Both the position numbers and the translations under genes were made by a program. 31,834 nt of DNA from Pleurocapsa sp. MO_226.B13 (lineage in GTDB: Bacteria; Cyanobacteriota; Cyanobacteriia; Cyanobacteriales; Xenococcaceae), in assembly GCA_030064795.1 (NCBI GenBank), contig JASJEI010000047.1:1-31834 (forward strand), read 5' to 3'. A model generated the notes under the pieces. It did no database searches. It worked only from the letters and a program-made list of their open reading frames with translations, and was not told the DNA's origin. Numbering within the stretch: the stretch's first letter is position 1; every line of letters starts with the position of its first letter. This document shows positions 15,871-23,800 of the stretch, one piece after another.

Positions 15871-15965
15871 ATCGATTAAGGCTTTGGTTAGTATTTGAGA
15901 TTCAATTAAAACTGATAACCAAGTACTAGCTGAATACACACAACGATAGTGGAGATTGTAATGTC

Positions 15966-16601
15966 ATGTTAAAAGCATCTGATATTATGACTGACGACGT
16001 AGCTACTATTCGTGGTTCGGCAACAGTAGCAGAAGCCGTCAAGTTGATGAAATTCAAAAACTTACGCGCTTTAATTGTCACTGTACGCAACAACCAGGAT
16101 GCCTACGGAATCGTTACCCACACTGATGTTGTCAACAAGGTGGTGGCTTATGGTAAGGATGCGGAAACTATGCGCGTCTACGAAATCATGACCAAGCCTT
16201 GTATTGTCATCAATCCCGATTTGGGTGTTGAATATATAGCTCGGTTATTTGCCTTAACTAATATTCGTATCGCACCTGTAATTCAAGGGGATTTACTGGG
16301 TATTGTTTCAGAAAAAGACATCCTTTATAAAGGCGATTTTCTGGAAAATCCCAAAGTACCTTTGCTGCGTCGAGAATTAGACAAAGCAATCACTGAAGCG
16401 ATCGCCGTTGCTCAAGCTAAGGGTGCAACTTCAACTGAGTGCATTGATGCTTGGGCTTTGGTTGAAGATTTGGAAGCAGAAGCAACTTATCAAGAGGGAG
16501 CAAAATCACCAGATACAACTCCTTTCCAACAATTTTGCTTAGATAATCCAGAAATTCTCAAGGTTCGTCATGACAAGACCGAATCTGCGCTCGCTAAATA
16601 A
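15966..16601 (+). CDS. CBS-CP12 fusion protein
   Basis: 211 aa. Residues 1-130 form a tandem CBS pair (IMTDDVATIRGSATVAEAVK, YGIVTHTDVVNKVV, IMTKPCIVINPDLGVEYIAR, GIVSEKDILYKG), an adenine-nucleotide sensor. Residues about 140-211 are a CP12-like tail with TSTECIDAWALVEDLEAEAT and FCLDNPEILKVRHD. CP12 normally carries two Cys pairs; here one Cys of each pair remains, and the AWDxVEEL core reads AWALVEDL. CBS-CP12 proteins are a known cyanobacterial family, reported to bind AMP and act on phosphoribulokinase, with some copies near nif genes. Here it probably links energy charge to carbon flux during N2 fixation; that is inference. Confidence 0.85.
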   Translation: MLKASDIMTDDVATIRGSATVAEAVKLMKFKNLRALIVTVRNNQDAYGIVTHTDVVNKVVAYGKDAETMRVYEIMTKPCIVINPDLGVEYIARLFALTNIRIAPVIQGDLLGIVSEKDILYKGDFLENPKVPLLRRELDKAITEAIAVAQAKGATSTECIDAWALVEDLEAEATYQEGAKSPDTTPFQQFCLDNPEILKVRHDKTESALAK

Positions 16602-16663
16602 GTGAACTAGATAGGGACATTCTTTATGAATGTCTCTACTTTCTAACTTAGAGGAAAATACTC

Positions 16664-16933
16664 ATGACTATACTAACTGGTTTAACTCCAGGGGAATCAA
16701 TTTGGAAACCTAAATTTATTGAAGAAATAGATCGAAATATTTGTCTTGATTGCGACAGATTTGATGAAGTAGGTGGTCGCAATGCTTTCAAAATCCAATC
16801 TATAAACAAAGACGATGACAATCTTCAACATCAAGTATTGACCATTGCCAATCCCGAACAATGTGGAGATTGTGCAGGTTGCACTAGTAGTTATCTAGAA
16901 CCATATCCCTCACACTACTCTTTTTCTGTATGA
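16664..16933 (+). CDS. FdxB-like (nif-specific ferredoxin III) protein lacking three cluster cysteines
   Basis: 89 aa. The N-terminus (LTGLTPGESIWKPKFIEEID) is that of nif-specific 2[4Fe-4S] ferredoxin III (FdxB). The first cluster motif should be C-x2-C-x2-C-x3-C but reads CLDCDRFDEVGG: Cys27 and Cys30 remain, the third and fourth are Phe33 and Gly37. The second reads CGDCAGCTSSYLEP: Cys67, Cys70 and Cys73 remain, the fourth is Tyr77. The frame is intact and the protein ends near the normal length. It cannot bind two standard clusters. Two CxxC knuckles could hold one metal in rubredoxin-like fashion, or the protein may have decayed. It lies after CBS-CP12 and before two tiny membrane proteins and a flavodoxin. 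Confidence 0.75.
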   Translation: MTILTGLTPGESIWKPKFIEEIDRNICLDCDRFDEVGGRNAFKIQSINKDDDNLQHQVLTIANPEQCGDCAGCTSSYLEPYPSHYSFSV

Positions 16934-16945
16934 ATAAAGTTAGCA

Positions 16946-17131
16946 ATGAAACCAGAAAAACAGACAGCAACACTACCTAAGAACAATTCAAAAATTTCTT
17001 TGGCTGTCCGCTCTAAATTTTTCTTGCTTCTACTCATAAGTCTAGCTTTGATCTTCGATGAAATAGTTCGTCCACCAAGCTTAAAGTTATTCAATAATCA
17101 GTCTTCACCCGAAGTACCAGTAGCAAAATAA
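16946..17131 (+). CDS. Small single-pass membrane protein
   Basis: 61 aa. A basic N-terminus (about 1-24, Lys/Arg rich) is followed by a hydrophobic segment SKFFLLLLISLALIFDEIV and a short polar tail. It starts 12 bp after the FdxB-like stop, which suggests co-transcription. No family recognised. It resembles the 49-aa product at 17204 in layout only. Confidence 0.5.
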   Translation: MKPEKQTATLPKNNSKISLAVRSKFFLLLLISLALIFDEIVRPPSLKLFNNQSSPEVPVAK

Positions 17132-17203
17132 CTAACAAGTTTTCATTTAACTTTTGTAGTTGGGAGTAGTAACAAAATTGAACAATTAGCAGTAGGAAAA
17201 ATC

Positions 17204-17353
17204 ATGAAAAATTTTAAACGTATCCGAGAAGACATAATCACGATCGCACTTTTTTTGATAACTCTTACCTTTACCTCTAGTAATTTTACTCCTGAGTTAT
17301 TAGAAGATAATTCTTTTACTCAGAGAAGAGCGCGAATAGCAGTAAGTCATTAG
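17204..17353 (+). CDS. Small 49-aa single-pass membrane protein
   Basis: ATG at 17204, TAG at 17351-17353. The product has a basic start (MKNFKRIREDI), one hydrophobic stretch (ITIALFLITLTFTSSNF) and a C-terminal acidic then basic tail (QRRARIAVSH). AGTAGGAAAAA upstream includes a possible ribosome site. No family recognised. Together with the preceding 61-aa product it forms a pair of tiny membrane proteins between the FdxB-like protein and the flavodoxin. Confidence 0.4.
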   Translation: MKNFKRIREDIITIALFLITLTFTSSNFTPELLEDNSFTQRRARIAVSH

Positions 17354-17431
17354 CACTTTGCAGTTTGTAAACAATAACTAGTAACCAACAATTAACCACT
17401 AACCAACATAATAATTATAGGAGTTTCAGTC

Positions 17432-17950
17432 ATGACTAAAATAGGTATTTTTTATGGCAGCACCGCAGGCGTAACTGAAGAAATCGCTGAAAAATTGGTG
17501 GAGTATTTCGATGAAGGTGTCTGCGATCTCTACAACATGGAAGATGATTTTGATGATTTTGACGATATGCTGCAATATGATTATTTGCTGCTTGGTTCGT
17601 CTACTTGGGGTTCTGGCGAAGTACAGAATGATTGGCGCGATCCTTTAGTAGATATGGAAGACGAAAAGCCCGACTTTACTGGCAAAACCATTGCTTTCTT
17701 TGGTGCGGGAGACTGTGGTACTCATGGCGAGAATTTTGTTAGTGCTTTAGGAATTTTATACGATGCTTTTAAAGCAGTAGGTGCAAACGTAGTCGGAGAT
17801 GTTCCCACAGACGGTTATACCTTTAATTATTCTTTTGCCGTGCGCGATGGTAAGTTTGTCGGCTTACCGATTGACGAGATTAACGAAAGCGAAAAAACCG
17901 ACGAACGGATCGAAAATTGGATCGAAACTCTCCGCCCCCATTTTGCTTAG
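17432..17950 (+). CDS. Long-chain flavodoxin, likely nitrogenase electron donor (NifF-type)
   Basis: 172 aa. The FMN phosphate loop is GSTAGVTEEIAEKL (residues 9-22); the first FMN-stacking region is SSTWGSGEVQNDW, and the second is GAGDCGTHGENF. The long-chain insertion and a C-terminal WIETLRP helix are present. Most flavodoxins have Tyr in the second loop (GDxxGYPxNF); here the equivalent residue is His, which should change the flavin potential. RBS AGGAGTTTCAGTC precedes ATG 17432. Set in a nif island it likely replaces or supplements ferredoxin as electron donor to NifH. It could also be the iron-stress flavodoxin IsiB, but no isiA is nearby. Confidence 0.88.
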   Translation: MTKIGIFYGSTAGVTEEIAEKLVEYFDEGVCDLYNMEDDFDDFDDMLQYDYLLLGSSTWGSGEVQNDWRDPLVDMEDEKPDFTGKTIAFFGAGDCGTHGENFVSALGILYDAFKAVGANVVGDVPTDGYTFNYSFAVRDGKFVGLPIDEINESEKTDERIENWIETLRPHFA

Positions 17951-17967
17951 CGATCGCCCATTAAATC

Positions 17968-18453
17968 ATGCAGACTATTCAAGAACAGTTTTCCTGGTGC
18001 GATCTCGAACCAGAAATCAAGCAATTATTGGTTTTAGCTAGCGAAAATTGGGAATATACGGGTTTAGCCGAGAAATACATTCAGGAAGCTTTATCTAAAG
18101 CTGGAAATAATCTCGATGTCTTGGTTGGAGCTTATCGTTTCTTTTTCTACAAACACAAACCGGCGATCGCCCTGTCAATCGCTCAAAGAGTATTACAGGC
18201 GATCGCAACTAAAGAAAACTTACCTAGCCAATGGTTACAACTCCAACCAATTCTTCTTTCCCGCAAACAAGAACCGACGATCCGACTTTATCTTAATGCC
18301 TATGCAGCCACGGGTTTGATTCTCGCCCAACTTGGCAGAATCGAAGAAGCTAAAGCAATTAGCCAAAAAGTCAAAGAAATAGATGATACCCGTCAGTTTT
18401 GCGCCACTACCGTCTTTGAAGTAATTACCAAACCGTCTGATGAAGAAGAGTAA
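17968..18453 (+). CDS. Conserved hypothetical protein, TPR-like helical repeats
   Basis: 161 aa, alpha-helical. Two or three helix pairs resemble TPR units (NWEYTGLAEKYIQEALSKAG, LDVLVGAYRFFFYKHKPAIA, AATGLILAQLGRIEEAKAIS). It starts 17 bp after the flavodoxin stop, so it is probably in the same transcript. No catalytic motif or signal peptide. I have a weak memory of similar proteins in other cyanobacterial nif clusters; a scaffold or assembly role is only a guess. Confidence 0.6.
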   Translation: MQTIQEQFSWCDLEPEIKQLLVLASENWEYTGLAEKYIQEALSKAGNNLDVLVGAYRFFFYKHKPAIALSIAQRVLQAIATKENLPSQWLQLQPILLSRKQEPTIRLYLNAYAATGLILAQLGRIEEAKAISQKVKEIDDTRQFCATTVFEVITKPSDEEE

Positions 18454-18517
18454 AAGAAGGCAGGAGGCAGATGGCAGAAGGATTAACCAAGAACAAATAA
18501 CAAAGGACAAATAACCA

Positions 18518-18781
18518 ATGACTGATAACCAACGTCAAGAAGAATATTTCAAATTAATCGATCGCCTACTCCGTTGTCCCAATGGCAAAGAACCAGAAGT
18601 CTTGGATGCCAACAAAGATTTAATTGATGAAAATTTCATCAGAACTGTAATGCAAGTAGCAACCATAATGGCCCATGAAAATAATCAAGAAGGTTCTAAA
18701 TTCTTGGTTTTTATCGCTCGTCAACTTGCCAAACAACTAGGTTTGTATCCAGAATTATCCACTAAAACATCACAACAATGA
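18518..18781 (+). CDS. Small cyanobacterial CPNG-module protein
   Basis: 87 aa, helical. The text YFKLIDRLLRCPNGKEPEVL and NKDLIDENFIRTVMQVATIM matches a module that I recall at the N-terminus of many large cyanobacterial TPR/CHAT proteins, here alone. Its ATG-overlapping stop (18778-18781, ATGA) couples it to the ankyrin gene. Function unknown. Confidence 0.6.
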   Translation: MTDNQRQEEYFKLIDRLLRCPNGKEPEVLDANKDLIDENFIRTVMQVATIMAHENNQEGSKFLVFIARQLAKQLGLYPELSTKTSQQ

Positions 18782-19251
18782 TTATAACCACAAGACTCAG
18801 CCAAAATACAGAAATCTGGCTCCAAAAAAAAGGTTACAGTGCCGAAAATTTAGATGAACCAAGGGATAATGGTGCGACAGCTTTGATAGTTGCTAGTCGA
18901 GAAGGAGCAATTAACGTCGTGCGAGATTTACTCTCTAGCGGTGTTGACATTAACCTAACCAACAATGATGGCAATAATGCTCTTTGGTTTGCCTGTTTTA
19001 AGAATAATCTTCCTCTGATGGGGTTACTTATTAACGCCGGGATTGAAATCGATAACCAAAACGAGAATGGTGTAACCGTATTAATGTACGCTGCTTCGTC
19101 AGGAAAAATAGATGCAGTCAGACTGCTACTAACAGTAGGAGCAAATCCTAATCTAAGAAACTTAGATGACTTTAGGGCGATCGAATTTTCCAGTACTGTT
19201 GAGATTCTTAAAATTTTACGTCAAGCTTCTTCGCAGCAGGGCAATAAGTAG
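18778..19251 (+). CDS. Ankyrin-repeat protein
   Basis: 157 aa. Three full ankyrin units and a partial fourth: NGATALIVASREGAINVVRD, DGNNALWFACFKNNLPLMGL, NGVTVLMYAASSGKIDAVRL and DDFRAIEF, with typical DIN/GANPN loops. No signal peptide, so cytoplasmic protein-protein interaction. It overlaps the preceding gene by 4 bp. Partner unknown; the coupling suggests it binds the product of its small neighbour or of the SagB-like enzyme that follows 49 bp later. Confidence 0.8.
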   Translation: MIITTRLSQNTEIWLQKKGYSAENLDEPRDNGATALIVASREGAINVVRDLLSSGVDINLTNNDGNNALWFACFKNNLPLMGLLINAGIEIDNQNENGVTVLMYAASSGKIDAVRLLLTVGANPNLRNLDDFRAIEFSSTVEILKILRQASSQQGNK

Positions 19252-19300
19252 GTTCGCCCCTACAACCCCGAACTAACAACTAACAATCAATCAATGACCA

Positions 19301-20665
19301 ATGATCGTTCAACAATTAGAAGCAGTCGGCAAAAAATTCCATGATGCTACTAAGCATTCTCCTTTATCGGTGATGCTCGATCCTAATTATGTCGATGCGT
19401 CAACTCAGCCTACTGCTTTTAAAAGCTATCCTAAATTTTATCGTCGTTTCCCTTTAGTTCAAAGAACGGGCGTGGAACAAGGTCGGGAGACCCGACCGTT
19501 GACCCCCGATAAAAATAATCCAGTCCATAACTTTATTCATTTAACCAGCGCGATTACTTTTGAAAAGAAATATAAATATGATGCCTATCAGTTGAGAGTA
19601 AATCCCTCGGCAGGCGCATTATATCCTACGGAGATTTATGTTCAAATCAGAGGGATTAAAGGTATTATCGATGGTATTTATCATCTAGAACTTACTACTA
19701 ATTCATTAACTTTAATCTATGAGTTAATTGATGATGGTCTAGAAAGTTATATCTTACCTAATTGCTTAGTTAAAGGTTTTATCTTTTTAGTTAGTTGTGC
19801 CTATTTTCGTTCTAGTTGGAAATATAAAAATAGAAGTTTGCGCTATTGTTTTTTAGATAGTGGACATCACCTCGGCGCAATCGAAGCTGCTGCATATTTG
19901 TATCAAAAAAACCTCCAAGTTCTTTTTGATTTTGATAAACTCGCGCTGAATAATGTTCTAGGATTTGAGAATAAAGAATTTGTAACTGCTGCGGTGATTT
20001 CTGGCGAAATTAAGACCAGACCCGTCCGTAGATTGCGATCGCCTTTACCTTTTGTTTCCCCCACTGACTACTTTGAAGCCAATCATTTAATTGAAGCAGG
20101 ATATCAAGCTACAGTTAGCCAAAATTTAGAAAATAACTTATTTCTTAATAAAAATATAGTTCTTCAAAGTCCTCCTTTTAATTATCAACCAGAACAATTT
20201 AGAGAGACAATTCTGACTCGGCGATCGGCAAGAGCTTTTAAACGTAAAGCAATTTCTCAAGCAGAATGGTTACAAATTTGGCAGTATTTAAAACAGCCTT
20301 TGCTTACAATAAGTAAAGAAACAATTGAAATCTATTTAGTAGTAAATTACATTGAAGGCATGGAGTCTGGTTTATATCGAGGACTCCAGCAACTCCAAAG
20401 CCAAGATTTTAGCGAAAAAGCCAAATATTTGTGCGTAAATCAAGCAATAGCTAGAGATAGTGCCGTAACCTTATTTCTTACCTCCACTTATAGTAACTAT
20501 CAAACAGCTATGCAAGTTGCTGGCTGGATGGGACAAAGACTTTATTTAATTAGTAATTATTTGGGCATAGGCTGTAGTGGAATTGGAGCTTATCACGATG
20601 ATGAAACTCAGAAATTCTTAGGCACAAATAATGACATTCTCTATGCTCTGGCGATCGGACGTTGA
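19301..20665 (+). CDS. SagB-type dehydrogenase (tandem nitroreductase fold)
   Basis: 454 aa. Two nitroreductase-like halves: the first around residues 60-230 with NPSAGALYPTEIYVQI, the SagB hallmark for FMN binding, and the second from about 305 (ILTRRSARAFKRKAISQAEW) to the end (GIGCSGIGAYHDDETQKFLG). SagB proteins are FMN-dependent oxidases, best known for turning azolines made by YcaO enzymes into azoles. No YcaO protein or precursor peptide is visible here, so the substrate is open; it may be a flavin oxidoreductase adapted to nif metabolism. It follows the ankyrin gene and precedes cysK by 106 bp. Confidence 0.8.
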   Translation: MIVQQLEAVGKKFHDATKHSPLSVMLDPNYVDASTQPTAFKSYPKFYRRFPLVQRTGVEQGRETRPLTPDKNNPVHNFIHLTSAITFEKKYKYDAYQLRVNPSAGALYPTEIYVQIRGIKGIIDGIYHLELTTNSLTLIYELIDDGLESYILPNCLVKGFIFLVSCAYFRSSWKYKNRSLRYCFLDSGHHLGAIEAAAYLYQKNLQVLFDFDKLALNNVLGFENKEFVTAAVISGEIKTRPVRRLRSPLPFVSPTDYFEANHLIEAGYQATVSQNLENNLFLNKNIVLQSPPFNYQPEQFRETILTRRSARAFKRKAISQAEWLQIWQYLKQPLLTISKETIEIYLVVNYIEGMESGLYRGLQQLQSQDFSEKAKYLCVNQAIARDSAVTLFLTSTYSNYQTAMQVAGWMGQRLYLISNYLGIGCSGIGAYHDDETQKFLGTNNDILYALAIGR

Positions 20666-20771
20666 ATCAGGAATAAGGGGAAAGGAACGAGAAGGAACGA
20701 GGAACAAGGAACAAAGGGAAAGTAAACAACTAACAACTGACAACTAACAACTAACCATTAACAAAATCATC

Positions 20772-21734
20772 ATGAAAATTGCCAATAACATTACCGAACT
20801 GGTGGGCAAAACTCCTTTAGTCCGCTTAAATTCAATTCCCTTTGCCGAAGGTTGTCTGGCTCAAATTGTAGTCAAATTAGAAAGCATGAACCCCGCAGCC
20901 TCGGTAAAAGACCGCATCGGGGTAAACATGATTGTTGCTGCGGAAAAAGCAGGTCTAATTACTCCTGGTAAAACCATACTAATCGAACCGACTTCTGGCA
21001 ATACGGGGATTGGTTTGGCGATGACTGCTGCTGCCAAAGGCTATCAACTGATTTTAACTATGCCTGAAAGTATGAGTAAAGAACGCAGGGCGATGCTCAA
21101 AGCTTATGGGGCGCAGTTAGAATTAACTGAGGCTTCCGCAGGGATGAAGGGAGCAATTTCTCGTGCTGAAGAACTAGCAGCAACCCTACCCGATGGGTTT
21201 ATGCTACAACAGTTTAAAAATCCTGCCAATCCAGAAATTCATCGTCTAACTACCGCCGAAGAAATTTGGTCTGATACCGACGGCGAGATAGATATTTTAA
21301 TTGCTGGTGTCGGTACGGGAGGAACGATTACAGGTGTTGCGGAAATAATCAAACAACGCAAACCAGAATTTAAAGCGATCGCGATCGAACCTACCGACAG
21401 TGATGTCCTGTCTGGAGGTAGTCCAGGAGGACACAAAATTCAGGGTATTGGTGCGGGTTTTGTTCCCGAAGTTTTAAATGTCGATCTTATTGATGAAGTA
21501 GTTACTGTTGGCAATGAGGAAGCCTTTAACTATGGTCGTCGGTTAGCCAGAGAAGAAGGTTTGCTGTCGGGTATTTCTACAGGTGCAGCTTTAGCAGCAG
21601 CGATCGAAGTCGGCAAACGACCAGAAAATGCAGGCAAGTTAATTGTGATGATTCAGCCCAGTTTTGGCGAGCGTTATCTGAGTACGCCCATGTTCCAAGA
21701 TCTTGAGGATGAAAAATCCTTGGTTATTAAGTAG
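20772..21734 (+). CDS. cysK: Cysteine synthase A (O-acetylserine sulfhydrylase)
   Basis: 320 aa, PLP-dependent. The lysine that binds PLP is in [10 protein letters not shown] (about residue 43), the substrate loop is [11 protein letters not shown], the phosphate loop [10 protein letters not shown], and [12 protein letters not shown] is near the C-terminus. It makes cysteine from O-acetylserine and sulfide, completing the pathway begun by cysE (12661). Having both genes in this island points to a dedicated cysteine supply for nitrogenase Fe-S and FeMo-co assembly. The upstream gap contains purine-rich repeats and an ACTAACA-type array near 20728-20762. Confidence 0.93.
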   Translation: MKIANNITELVGKTPLVRLNSIPFAEGCLAQIVVKLESMNPAASVKDRIGVNMIVAAEKAGLITPGKTILIEPTSGNTGIGLAMTAAAKGYQLILTMPESMSKERRAMLKAYGAQLELTEASAGMKGAISRAEELAATLPDGFMLQQFKNPANPEIHRLTTAEEIWSDTDGEIDILIAGVGTGGTITGVAEIIKQRKPEFKAIAIEPTDSDVLSGGSPGGHKIQGIGAGFVPEVLNVDLIDEVVTVGNEEAFNYGRRLAREEGLLSGISTGAALAAAIEVGKRPENAGKLIVMIQPSFGERYLSTPMFQDLEDEKSLVIK

Positions 21735-22334
21735 ATCGACTCTATTAAACTACGAATAGTCAACTTCAGAGGATGTAGTAATTAACAAGTAATAAGTAAA
21801 AAGCAACGGTAATATCAATTGTCTAGTTGAAGGGGTTTTGGCTGTGCCTTATCTTACCCTTACAGGATTGAAATATTGAAATTGTTTTTTAGTTTTTACA
21901 AAATTATAATTATATCTAAAAATTTTAATGGCAAATTTAGCTGTTTACTCTGGAAATATAGAAAAAACAAAACTACTCAAAAAAAACAATTATAAAATCC
22001 AGCAAACCTTTAAATTAAAAATATTTTAAAAGACTATAAGTTCTAATTTTGGCTGACAAAAAACCCGATACCCTTACCTTGGTTAATTAAGAAAACTATA
22101 ATCCATAGTCTTTTATGCTTACTAAATGCTTATTAATTAATTAGATGAACCACTCAAAATATTTTTAAAAATACTCAATAAAACATAACAAAAAAAAGTA
22201 ATTTTTTTCCTTGTTATCGATTGTTGACACGGCTAAATTTAGTGACTATTTATACTTTCATAAAATACTTATTTGACTATTTTAAAAAGAAGCCAATAAT
22301 TTCTAAGTAAATACTAAATATCATTGATTAGGAG
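21735..22334. other. 600-bp AT-rich intergenic region
   Basis: No convincing gene. AAAAGACTAT (22028-22037) and ATAGTCTTTT (22105-22114) form a 10-base inverted repeat that could be an operator or RNA stem upstream of the NDH-2 gene. A 33-codon ATG frame begins near 21928 but is lysine-rich low-complexity and unsupported. The NDH-2 promoter is expected in this stretch. Confidence 0.4.
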
Positions 22335-22343
22335 GTGGAGAAA

Positions 22344-23690
22344 TTGAGCTTTAAAGAAGAGAAAAAAGAGTCTGTTCATCATATTGTCATTGTCGGTGGA
22401 GGATTCGGTGGGCTTTATGCAGCACAAACTCTGGCTAAAGGAGCGGTCAAAGTTACCTTGATTGATAAACGCAACTTTCATGTCTTTCAGCCACTACTTT
22501 ACCAAGTGGCTACTGGTGGTTTATCTCCCACTAATATTAGTTCTCCTCTGCGGGGAATCTTGAAGCGCAGCAAAAATATTGAAGTGCTAATGGGGGAAGT
22601 AAGAAACATCGACTCCAAACAGCAAACAGTCAAACTGCGATCGAGAGAAATTAGCTATGACTCTCTGATCGTTGCTACTGGTGCTAGTCACCAATATTTC
22701 GGACATGAAGAATGGGCTGACAAAGCACCAGGTTTAAAAACCGTCGAAGATGCTTTGGAAATGAGACGACGCATTTTTATTGCTTTTGAATCGGCAGAAA
22801 AAGAAACTGACCCTGAAAAACGCCAGGCCTGGTTGACGTTCGCTATCATTGGTGGTGGCCCAGCGGGAGTGGAGTTAGCAGGAGCATTGGGCGAACTTGC
22901 TCACGGCACTCTCAAAGATGATTTCCGTAATTTTAACACAAAAGAAGCCAAAATCATCCTGGTACAAAGCCCAGAACGAATTTTGCCTTCCTACTCTCCT
23001 TCACTATCAATCGAAGCTAAAGCTTCCCTCGAACAGTTGGGAGTTACAGTCATGACTGGTGCGAGAGTTGTTGACATGGATAACCAGACAATTTCTGTGC
23101 GTCGCGGTGGTGAAATTGAATCAATTCGAGCGAGGACAGTGTTGTGGACTGCGGGAATGAAAGCCTCAGCCATGGCACAGAACCTAGCAGAATCGACGGG
23201 TGCTGCCTTAGATAAAATGGGACGAGTAATAGTTGACTCAGATTTTAATGTGCCAGGGACTAAAAACATTTTTGTCATCGGCGATCTGGCTAATTACTCT
23301 CACCAAGAGGGAAAACCATTGCCTGGTGTGGCTCCCGTGGCAATGCAGTCGGGAAAATATGTCGCCCGCCTGATTAAGAGTCGCCTCCAAGGAGAGACGA
23401 TTTCACCTTTCCGATATTTGGACTGGGGCAGCTTGGCAGTAATTGGCAAGCACGCTGCCGTAGTGGAGTTCGGATTTTTGAAGCTTTCTGGGTTTCTTGC
23501 TTGGGCATTCTGGATGTTTATTCACGTCTTTTATCTGCTGGAATTTGACAATAAATTAATTGTGATGATTCAGTGGGCTTGGAACTACTTCACTAGTAAC
23601 AAAGGAGCGCGTATGATTACTGCCCCTGGAGAACAACCTAGTATTGAACTGGAAGAAAATAGTTTCTTACCAGTGCCGTCTGAGATTTGA
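22344..23690 (+). CDS. ndb: Type II NAD(P)H:quinone oxidoreductase (NDH-2)
   Basis: About 448 aa. TTG at 22344 is the likelier start, because AGGAGG at 22330-22335 is eight bases before it; a GTG at 22335 would overlap that site. Two dinucleotide folds: FAD-binding IVIVGGGFGGLYAAQTL near residue 15 and NAD(P)H-binding FAIIGGGPAGVELAGALGEL near 170. The conserved FHVFQPLLYQVATGGLSP and FVIGDLANY are present, and the hydrophobic end (LAWAFWMFIHVFYLLEF) is the membrane anchor. It oxidises NAD(P)H with quinone without pumping protons. In a nif island it may speed respiration to remove O2 or tune NADH supply; that is inference. Confidence 0.88.
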   Translation: MSFKEEKKESVHHIVIVGGGFGGLYAAQTLAKGAVKVTLIDKRNFHVFQPLLYQVATGGLSPTNISSPLRGILKRSKNIEVLMGEVRNIDSKQQTVKLRSREISYDSLIVATGASHQYFGHEEWADKAPGLKTVEDALEMRRRIFIAFESAEKETDPEKRQAWLTFAIIGGGPAGVELAGALGELAHGTLKDDFRNFNTKEAKIILVQSPERILPSYSPSLSIEAKASLEQLGVTVMTGARVVDMDNQTISVRRGGEIESIRARTVLWTAGMKASAMAQNLAESTGAALDKMGRVIVDSDFNVPGTKNIFVIGDLANYSHQEGKPLPGVAPVAMQSGKYVARLIKSRLQGETISPFRYLDWGSLAVIGKHAAVVEFGFLKLSGFLAWAFWMFIHVFYLLEFDNKLIVMIQWAWNYFTSNKGARMITAPGEQPSIELEENSFLPVPSEI

Positions 23691-23800
23691 TTGAGATTGA
23701 ACTCGCATTTTCTAGATAGACTTTTTAAGAGTTATGTTGAAAATCATTGACTCTTAAAAAGACTTTTAAAACCATAGGGAGGCAGTTAAAGAAGCAACTT

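Noticed and set aside
15902..15940. NtcA site before CBS-CP12 (GTACTAGCTGAATAC)
   Set aside because: The spacer is nine bases, not eight, so it does not fit GTA-N8-TAC.
15743..15965. Riboswitch in the CBS-CP12 leader
   Set aside because: Only a single 10-bp inverted repeat is present; no recognised riboswitch core.
16664..16933. Calling the FdxB-like protein a working 2[4Fe-4S] ferredoxin
   Set aside because: Three of the eight required cysteines are replaced.
19301..20665. A RiPP/azole biosynthesis cluster around the SagB-type gene
   Set aside because: No YcaO, E1-like protein, precursor peptide or transporter is found within the window.
21735..22334. A 33-codon ATG frame near 21928
   Set aside because: Lysine-rich low-complexity text without ribosome site in an AT-rich stretch; indistinguishable from chance.
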